Under the pieces are notes generated by a model. The model did no database searches. It saw only the letters and a list, made by a program, of their open reading frames with translations, and had not been told where the DNA came from. This document shows, piece by piece, positions 58,950-64,000 of a stretch of DNA of 64,000 nt (position 1 is the first letter of the stretch; each line of letters starts with the position of its first letter). This DNA comes from Micromonospora terminaliae (GTDB lineage Bacteria; Actinomycetota; Actinomycetes; Mycobacteriales; Micromonosporaceae), in NCBI RefSeq assembly GCF_009671205.1, contig NZ_CP045309.1, positions 4,960,001 to 5,024,000 of the forward strand. The letters are read 5' to 3'. The translations under genes and the position numbers were made by a program.

Positions 58950-59966
58950 GTGACGGGGATGACGACGGCGCAGCGGCCGACCCTGGAGGCGGTGGCCAGA
59001 CTGGCCGGGGTCTCCCGGGCGACGGTCTCCCGGGTGGTGAACGGCTCCACCACCGTCGCCGAGCCGATCCAGCAGGCGGTCCGCCGGGCGGTCGAGGAAC
59101 TGGGGTACGTCCCGAACCTCGCCGCCCGCAGCCTGGTCACCCAGCGCACCGACTCGATCGCGCTGGTCCTGCCCGAGGCCGCCACCCGGGTCTTCTCCGA
59201 CGACCAGGTCTTTCCGGGGATCATCCGGGGTGCGGCCCAGGAGCTGGAGGCGGCCGACAAGCAGCTCGTGCTCATGCTGGCCGGCTCGCCGGCCGGACAC
59301 GAGCGGGTCGAGCGCTACACCACCGGGCGGCACGTCGACGGCGTGCTGTTCGCCTCCCTGCACGGCGAGGACCCGCTGCCCGGGCGGCTGGCCCGGCTGG
59401 GCATCCCGGTGGTGTGCAGCGGCCGGCCGCTGGACGGCGCCGAGGTGCCGTACGTCGACGTCGACCACGTCGGCGGGGTGGCCGAGGCGGTCCGCCATCT
59501 GATCACGAACGGTCGGCGGCGGATCGCCACCATCGCCGGGCCGCAGGACATGGTCGCCGGCATCGAGCGGCTCATCGGCTACCGGGAGACGGTCGCCGCG
59601 GCCGGCCTGCCGGAGCTGATCGCGTACGGCGACTTCACCCGGGAGTCCGGCACGGCGGCCATGCGGCAGCTGCTCGCCGCCGACCCGGACCTGGACGCGG
59701 TGTTCGCGGCGTCCGACCTGATGGCGCACGCCGCGCTGCGCACGCTGCGCGAGGCCGGCCGGCGGGTGCCGGACGACGTCGCGGTGATCGGGTTCGACGA
59801 CATCGAGACGGCGGCGTACACCGAGCCACCGCTGACCACCGTGAAGCAGCCGATCGTGGAGCTGGGCCGGGCCATGACCCGGCAGCTGCTCCGGATCGCC
59901 GCGGGTGAGCAGGTCGAGCTGGCGCTGCTGCTCCCCACCGAGCTGGTCGTCCGCGACTCGGCCTGA
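58950..59966 (+). CDS. LacI-family transcriptional regulator of the sugar ABC operon
   Basis: 338 residues from GTG 58950 (GAGG 5 bp upstream); ATG 58959 is an alternative. The helix-turn-helix is PTLEAVARLAGVSRATVSRVVNG (about 10-32), with the hinge LGYVPNLAARSL. A periplasmic-binding-like sensor domain follows (DSIALVLPEAAT, GVLFASLHGEDPL, VPYVDVDHVGGV, VAVIGFDDIETAAYTEPPLTTVKQP). It is the natural ligand-responsive repressor for the two GAGAGCGCTCTC sites. TATGGT at 58921-58926 may give it a separate promoter. Confidence 0.94.
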   Translation: MTGMTTAQRPTLEAVARLAGVSRATVSRVVNGSTTVAEPIQQAVRRAVEELGYVPNLAARSLVTQRTDSIALVLPEAATRVFSDDQVFPGIIRGAAQELEAADKQLVLMLAGSPAGHERVERYTTGRHVDGVLFASLHGEDPLPGRLARLGIPVVCSGRPLDGAEVPYVDVDHVGGVAEAVRHLITNGRRRIATIAGPQDMVAGIERLIGYRETVAAAGLPELIAYGDFTRESGTAAMRQLLAADPDLDAVFAASDLMAHAALRTLREAGRRVPDDVAVIGFDDIETAAYTEPPLTTVKQPIVELGRAMTRQLLRIAAGEQVELALLLPTELVVRDSA

Positions 59967-60046
59967 GTCCGCCGCCGTTCCTGGCCGCCGAGATCCGGCG
60001 CCGTTAACCCGTCGCGGGCGCGGCGGCCGGGGGCTACGGTCGCCCG

Positions 60047-60451
60047 GTGACCGGCATCCCGCGCCTGATCCGTGCGCCCCAGCTCTCCGACGTCGCCGAG
60101 TACGCCTACGCGGCCGAGGTCACGTCGCCCGCGCGGCTGATCTTCACGGCCGGGGCCTGCCCCCTGGACGCCGACGGGCGGACCGTCGCGCCGGGCGACC
60201 CCGCCGGCCAGGCCCGGCAGGTGATGGCCAACCTCGACACCGCGCTGGCCGCCGCCGGCGCCGGGCTCGCCGATGTCGTCCGGACCACGGTCTACGTGGC
60301 CAGCAACGACCGCGCGGACCTGGTGGCGGTCTGGGAGGTCGTCCGAGCCGGGTTCGGCGACCACGACCCGCCGAGCACGTTGCTCGGGGTCACCGTGCTC
60401 GGCTACCCGGACCAGCTCGTCGAGGTCGAGGCGATCGCCGCGGTCCGGTAA
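60047..60451 (+). CDS. RidA/YjgF/YER057c-family protein
   Basis: 134 residues. RidA-family enzymes deaminate reactive enamine/imine intermediates. Landmarks are LIFTAGACPLDADGRTVAPGDPAGQARQVMANLDTALAAAGAGLADVVRTTVYVAS and GVTVLGYPDQLVEVEAIAAV. The classical Arg of RidA proper (in CxRxxV near the C-terminus) is absent, so it belongs to a Rid1-7-type subgroup with uncertain activity. TACGGT (60035-60040) is 6 nt before the GTG; it is probably leaderless. Confidence 0.88.
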   Translation: MTGIPRLIRAPQLSDVAEYAYAAEVTSPARLIFTAGACPLDADGRTVAPGDPAGQARQVMANLDTALAAAGAGLADVVRTTVYVASNDRADLVAVWEVVRAGFGDHDPPSTLLGVTVLGYPDQLVEVEAIAAVR

Positions 60452-60492
60452 ACCCGTCGCCGCCCGACGCGGACAACTCTAGGGTCGGCCGG

Positions 60493-61398
60493 ATGAACGA
60501 CCACGTGATCCGACCTGCCCGGCCCGAGGACGCCCCCGGTGTGGTGGCGCTGCGCACCACCGTCCACCCGTACCTGGTGCGTGGCGTCGAGTCGACCCGC
60601 CACATGATCGCCCAGCCGCCGCCCGAGGAGGACTGGGCGGCCTGGGTGGCGGAGGCGGACGGGCAGGTGGTCGGCTGGGTGTCCGCGTACCGGTACAGCC
60701 ACACCTCGGCGGCGAATGTCGGCGAGGTGTCGACCCTGCACGTCCATCCGGCGCACCGGCTCCGGGGAGCCGGCACGGCCCTCCTGGACGCCGCGCTCGC
60801 CCACCTGCGCCGCATCGGCGTGAAGCGGCTGCTCACCTTGTCGCAGCCCGAGTCACTGCCGTTCGCCCGCCGGCACGGTTTCACGCCGAGCCGCGAGCTG
60901 CGCTACTCGGCGCTCGACCTCCGGCCCGCCCCGCCGATGCCCGAGCCGCCGCCCGGCGTGCGGCTGCTCACGGCCACCGAGGTGGACCCGCGCCGGATCC
61001 ACCGCGTGGACGCCGAGGCGTCGGTGGACGAGCCGGGCGACGTCCCGACCGACGCGCTGGGCTACGACATCTGGCACCACGAGGTGTGGGAGAACGTGGG
61101 CCTGGACCGGGAGGCCAGCACGGTGGTCGAGGTGGACGGCGCGCTGGTCGCCGTCAGCCTGGTGAAGCGGGACGGCGACCGGATGTGGTCGGACTTCACC
61201 GGGACCGTCCCGGCGCACCGCGGGCGCGGCCTGGCCGGGCTGGCGAAGCGGGCCGCGCTCCACCGGGCCGCAGCGGGCGGGGTACGCACCGCGTACGCCT
61301 CGAACGACGAGGCGAACGCGCCGATGCTGGCCGTCAACGCCCGGCTCGGCTACCGGCCGGTGGCCAGCCAGTGGTCCTGCCTGCGCGACCTCACCTGA
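60493..61398 (+). CDS. Double GNAT-domain acetyltransferase
   Basis: 301 residues from ATG 60493 with TAGGGT 7 nt upstream (leaderless candidate). Two GNAT folds are visible. The first has VGEVSTLHVHPAHRLRGAGTALLDAAL (acetyl-CoA loop RxxGxG-like RLRGAG) ending about 145. The second has FTGTVPAHRGRGLAGLAKRAALHRA (RGRGLA) followed by NDEANAPMLAVNARLGYRP. The acceptor is unknown. The tandem layout is like MshD, but the genomic context does not establish that identity. Confidence 0.85.
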   Translation: MNDHVIRPARPEDAPGVVALRTTVHPYLVRGVESTRHMIAQPPPEEDWAAWVAEADGQVVGWVSAYRYSHTSAANVGEVSTLHVHPAHRLRGAGTALLDAALAHLRRIGVKRLLTLSQPESLPFARRHGFTPSRELRYSALDLRPAPPMPEPPPGVRLLTATEVDPRRIHRVDAEASVDEPGDVPTDALGYDIWHHEVWENVGLDREASTVVEVDGALVAVSLVKRDGDRMWSDFTGTVPAHRGRGLAGLAKRAALHRAAAGGVRTAYASNDEANAPMLAVNARLGYRPVASQWSCLRDLT

Positions 61399-61408
61399 GG
61401 CCGGCGTT

Positions 61409-61921
61409 TCAGCCCGCGGCGACCCGGACGGCGGTCGCGTAGGTGTCGGCGCCGAAGAGCACCAGCCGCGCCTCGACGACGTACGTCGGGGTGGCCGCGT
61501 GCAGCACGGCCAGCGCCTGGGCCACCGCGTCCTCGACCGGCCAGCCGTAGATCCCGGCGGAGATCAGCGGGAAGGCCACGCGCGCCGCGCCCAGCTCGTC
61601 GGCGATCCGGAGGCTGGTGGCGTAGCAGTCGCGCAGCAGCACCGACCGGTCCTCGCGCGGGGAGAAGACCGGCCCGACGGTGTGCACCACCCAGCGGGCC
61701 GGCAGGTGGCCGCCGGTGGTGGCGACGGCCTGGCCGGTGGGCAGGCCGTCCGGGTAGCGGGAGGCGCGCAGCGCCCGGCACTCCTCCAGGATGGCCGGCC
61801 CGCCCTTGCGGTGGATCGCGCCGTCCACGCCCCCGCCGCCGAGCAGCGACGAGTTCGCCGCGTTGACGATCACGTCGACCTGCTGCGTGGTGATGTCCCC
61901 CTCGATCAGGACCGTCTCCAT
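61409..61921 (-). CDS. Macro-domain protein (O-acetyl-ADP-ribose deacetylase-like)
   Basis: 170 residues, MacroD type: LIEGDITTQQVDVIVNAANSSLLGGGGVDGAIHRKGGPAI binds ADP-ribose. AVATTGGHLPARWVVHTVGP and VAFPLISAGIYGWPVEDAV complete the site. Such proteins remove ADP-ribose or deacetylate O-acetyl-ADP-ribose. The start lies 1 bp after the EI24 stop upstream on the same strand, so they may share a message. Confidence 0.93.
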   Translation of the reverse strand: METVLIEGDITTQQVDVIVNAANSSLLGGGGVDGAIHRKGGPAILEECRALRASRYPDGLPTGQAVATTGGHLPARWVVHTVGPVFSPREDRSVLLRDCYATSLRIADELGAARVAFPLISAGIYGWPVEDAVAQALAVLHAATPTYVVEARLVLFGADTYATAVRVAAG

Positions 61922-61922
61922 G

Positions 61923-62717
61923 TCACCCCTCCTCGACGACGGACTGCCCGAGCGACCGGCGGGCCAGCAGGGTGGCCCCGGCCACGGCGGCCGGCATGAC
62001 CAGCACCGCGCCGAGCGGGATCAGGAAGCACAGGAAGACCGCCACCCCGAACCCCAGGGTGGTCGGCCGGTCCGCCTTGAGCAACGACCGCCGCTCCGGC
62101 AGTCGCATGCCGCGCCGGTAGAACGGCGCGCCGACCAGTTCCAGGGCGAGGAACCAGCCGCCCACCAGGGCGCCGATCACCGGGACCACCGTCTGCCCGA
62201 CCAGCGGGATGAAGCCGGCCACGAAGAGGGGTACGCCCACCAGCGCGGAGATGGCCACCAGGCGCAACGAGTCGAGGATGCTGCGCCGCAGCGAGGCCCA
62301 GAACGGCACGTCCACGGCACCGGGCGTGCCGCCGAGGCGCTCCTCGACCCGCTCGGAGATCTTCTCGTAGAACGGGTCGCCGACGGCCAGCGTGACCGCC
62401 GTGAAGGTGAGCACCCCGAGCAGGCCGGCCAGCCCGACGACCGCAAGTCCCGCCGCGACCCGGATGAGGCTGCGCCACGTCTCCGACCAGTCGTCGGCGA
62501 ACGGGGTGACCAACGCGGCCAGGTCGTCCACGAAGTACAGCAGGGTGGCGAACAGGGCCACGAAGAGCACGCCGGAGATCAGCGCCGGCACGATCCCGAG
62601 CAGCATCAGCCCCGGGCTGCGGACGTAGAGGCCGAGGCCGCGCAGCAGCAGGCCGGCGCCGCCGAGGAAACGGGTGACGGCGCCGGTCACGGGCGCGGCG
62701 AGGCGGGGTGCGTCCAC
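61923..62717 (-). CDS. EI24/CysZ-like membrane protein
   Basis: 264 residues from GTG 62717. About four to six membrane helices in the EI24 (CysZ) pattern: LGLYVRSPGLMLLGIVPALISGVLFVALF, AAGLAVVGLAGLLGVLTFTAVTLAVGDPFYEKISERVEE, LRLVAISALVGVPLFVAGFIPLVGQTVVPVIGALVGGWFLALELVGAPFYRRG, and a C-terminal hydrophobic stretch. CysZ relatives move sulfate, but the role in actinobacteria is unproven. TAGGCT lies 8 nt upstream of the GTG; it is divergent from the WYL gene. Confidence 0.87.
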   Translation of the reverse strand: MDAPRLAAPVTGAVTRFLGGAGLLLRGLGLYVRSPGLMLLGIVPALISGVLFVALFATLLYFVDDLAALVTPFADDWSETWRSLIRVAAGLAVVGLAGLLGVLTFTAVTLAVGDPFYEKISERVEERLGGTPGAVDVPFWASLRRSILDSLRLVAISALVGVPLFVAGFIPLVGQTVVPVIGALVGGWFLALELVGAPFYRRGMRLPERRSLLKADRPTTLGFGVAVFLCFLIPLGAVLVMPAAVAGATLLARRSLGQSVVEEG

Positions 62718-62754
62718 GATCAAGGAGCCTAGCGGCGGCGCGCACAATGGGCGG

Positions 62755-63768
62755 GTGCGCGCGTCCCGGCTCATCTCGCTGGTCCTGCTGCTTCAGGCGC
62801 GGGAGACGATGACCGCGGCCGAGCTGGCCCGCGAGCTGGAGGTCTCCGAGCGCACGGTCTACCGGGACGTCCTGGCGCTCTCCGCGGCCGGGGTGCCGGT
62901 GTACGCCGACCGCGGCCGGGCCGGTGGCTACCGCCTGCTCGGCGGCTACCGCACCCGGCTCACCGGGCTGACCCGGGACGAGGCGGAGGCGCTCTTCCTG
63001 GCCGGCCTGCCCGGCCCGGCCGGGGAGATGGGGCTGGCCGACGCGGTGGCCGGTGCCGAACTGAAGGTGCTCGCCGCGTTGCCGCCGAGCCTGCGGGACG
63101 CGCCCGCCCGCACGGGCCAGCGGTTCCATCTGGACGTGCCGGGCTGGTTCCGGGAGTCCGACCCGCCGCCCTGGCTCGCCGAGCTGGCCCGGGCGGTGTG
63201 GCGGGACCGGCTGGTCGAGCTGCGCTACCGACGCGGCGACCGGGAGGTGACCCGGACGGTCGCGCCGTACGGGCTGGTGCTCAAGAACGGCGTCTGGTAC
63301 CTCGTCGGCCGGGTCGGCGACGGGTGGCGGACGTACCGGGTGGACCGGGTGGCCGGCGTCGAGGTGGGCGGGGAGGGCTTCGCGCGGGACGAGGGCTTCG
63401 ACCTCGGGGCCTACTGGCGGGAGCAGGCGGAGGCCTTCCTGCGGGACCTCCTCCGGGCCGAGGTCACCGTGCGGCTGAGCCCGGCCGGGCTGCGCGCGTT
63501 GCGGCATCTCGTCGACGCCCCGTTCGTCCACGCCGAGGCGGTCGCCGCCGCCGAACCGCCCGACGGGCAGGGCCGGGTGGTGCTCCGGCTGCCCGTCGAG
63601 TCGGTCGAGGTGGCGTACGCCCAACTGCTGGCGCTGGGTCCCGAGGTGGAGGTGCTCGACCCGCCCGAGCTGCGTGCCCGCTGCGCCGCGGCGGCCCGCC
63701 GCGCCGCCGCGCTCTACGCCGGCGACCCGGACGGCGACGCGGCCGCGCCGGACACCGGTCAGCGGTAA
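62755..63768 (+). CDS. WYL-domain transcriptional regulator (YafY family)
   Basis: 337 residues from GTG 62755. The N-terminal HTH_11 domain is SRLISLVLLLQARETMTAAELARELEVSERTVYRDVLALSAAGVPVYADRGRAGGYRL. A central WYL domain (LVELRYRRGDREVTRTVAPYGLVLKNGVWYLVGRVGDGWRTYRVDRV) and a WCX extension follow. WYL domains bind nucleotides or nucleic acids. CACAAT (62743-62748) lies 6 nt upstream. It overlaps the convergent SDR gene by 10 bp. Confidence 0.92.
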   Translation: MRASRLISLVLLLQARETMTAAELARELEVSERTVYRDVLALSAAGVPVYADRGRAGGYRLLGGYRTRLTGLTRDEAEALFLAGLPGPAGEMGLADAVAGAELKVLAALPPSLRDAPARTGQRFHLDVPGWFRESDPPPWLAELARAVWRDRLVELRYRRGDREVTRTVAPYGLVLKNGVWYLVGRVGDGWRTYRVDRVAGVEVGGEGFARDEGFDLGAYWREQAEAFLRDLLRAEVTVRLSPAGLRALRHLVDAPFVHAEAVAAAEPPDGQGRVVLRLPVESVEVAYAQLLALGPEVEVLDPPELRARCAAAARRAAALYAGDPDGDAAAPDTGQR

Positions 63769-64000
63769 CCGGTGTCGTCGGCGGGCTTGCCCGGCCGGAC
63801 CACCTCCTCGTGGTAGCGCGCCCAGTGCGGGCGGGTGCCGTCGAGGTCGGTGAAGCCGTACACCTGGGCCAGACCGCCGCTGTCCACGGACCTGCCGTTC
63901 CAGCGGGCCCGGTCGGGGTCGGCGGCCAGGGCGGCGACCGCGCGCCCGACGAAGGCCGGCGTCTCCGACATGACGAAGTGCGGGTCCTTCGCGGCGCCGT
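63759..64000 (-). CDS. Short-chain dehydrogenase C-terminus (cut by window edge)
   Basis: The frame is open to the right edge, leaving about 80 C-terminal residues: AKDPHFVMSETPAFVGRAVAALAADPDRARWNGRS, then QVYGFTDLDGTRPHWARY. The SETPAFVGRAVAALA segment followed by a short tail is typical of SDRs with a C-terminal extension. The catalytic region lies outside the window, so the family call is provisional. An ATG at 63971 is internal. Confidence 0.7.
   Translation of the reverse strand, partial: GAAKDPHFVMSETPAFVGRAVAALAADPDRARWNGRSVDSGGLAQVYGFTDLDGTRPHWARYHEEVVRPGKPADDTGYR

Noticed and set aside
60493..61398. Mycothiol synthase MshD
   Set aside because: The double-GNAT layout and the mycothiol context are suggestive, but the sequence does not show MshD-specific features that I can confirm, so it is left as a generic acetyltransferase.
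1..64000. Insertion sequences, prophage or integrase genes
   Set aside because: No transposase, integrase or phage structural motifs were seen in the translations, and no flanking terminal repeats were seen.

Overview
The window is high-GC actinobacterial chromosome, most likely Micromonosporaceae (Micromonospora or Salinispora-like). This rests on roughly 70%+ GC, many GTG starts, 1-4 bp gene overlaps, mycothiol genes (mshA and an MDMPI-family enzyme), a BldN sigma factor with its RsbN-type anti-sigma, a Rex regulator joined to hemACDB, and an actinobacterial phoR-phoP/phoU locus. No tRNA, rRNA, IS element, phage or CRISPR array was seen. Gene order resembles, from memory, M. tuberculosis Rv0482-Rv0512 (murB, mshA, gpm, senX3/regX3, ppx, bS22, HTH, galE2-like, acyltransferase, serB1-like, glutaredoxin-like, hemACDB), so most of the window is conserved core.

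Region 1 (1-11 kb): rex-hemA-hemC-hemD-hemB is an overlapping minus-strand operon for early tetrapyrrole synthesis. A Rex operator lies inside its promoter. Divergent from it is a NarL-type two-component pair, followed by a HAD phosphatase, a glutaredoxin-like protein and an acyl-CoA synthetase.

Region 2 (11-17.4 kb): the developmental cluster bldN-rsbN, with a small coupled upstream ORF, then a HAD-IB phosphatase. Opposite these are an acyltransferase, an epimerase, the 33-residue ribosomal protein bS22 and a BldC-like HTH protein.

Region 3 (17.6-31 kb): a MacB-like efflux set (adaptor, ATPase, permease) with a membrane metalloprotease. An 820-bp non-coding segment full of repeats follows. 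Then come a TetR-regulated hydrolase operon, proline dehydrogenase, an Asp-rich lipoprotein paired with a glutathionylspermidine-synthase-like ATP-grasp ligase, a CGNR regulator, a TIM-barrel protein, an exopolyphosphatase and a cysteine-cluster protein.

Region 4 (31-40 kb): a tripartite tricarboxylate transport operon (tctC-tctB-tctA-USP-MFS-rraA). Divergent from it is a CitA/CitB-type two-component system. Next are a TetR and an F420-dependent-reductase-like gene with operators between them.

Region 5 (40-54.7 kb): a secreted lysozyme-like protein with a long repeat-rich upstream region; phoP-phoR divergent from phoU across a PHO box; gpm; two tandem MFS paralogues; an intergenic candidate small RNA; a lysine-rich repeat DNA-binding protein; YbjN; mshA; an SDR; a methyltransferase; murB.

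Region 6 (54.7-64 kb): an MDMPI-family enzyme; a CUT1 sugar ABC operon with a LacI regulator and paired operators; RidA; a double-GNAT protein; a macro-domain protein; an EI24 membrane protein; a WYL regulator; and a truncated SDR at the edge. A recurring feature is a TANNNT-like hexamer 6-8 nt before the start codon, suggesting many leaderless transcripts.
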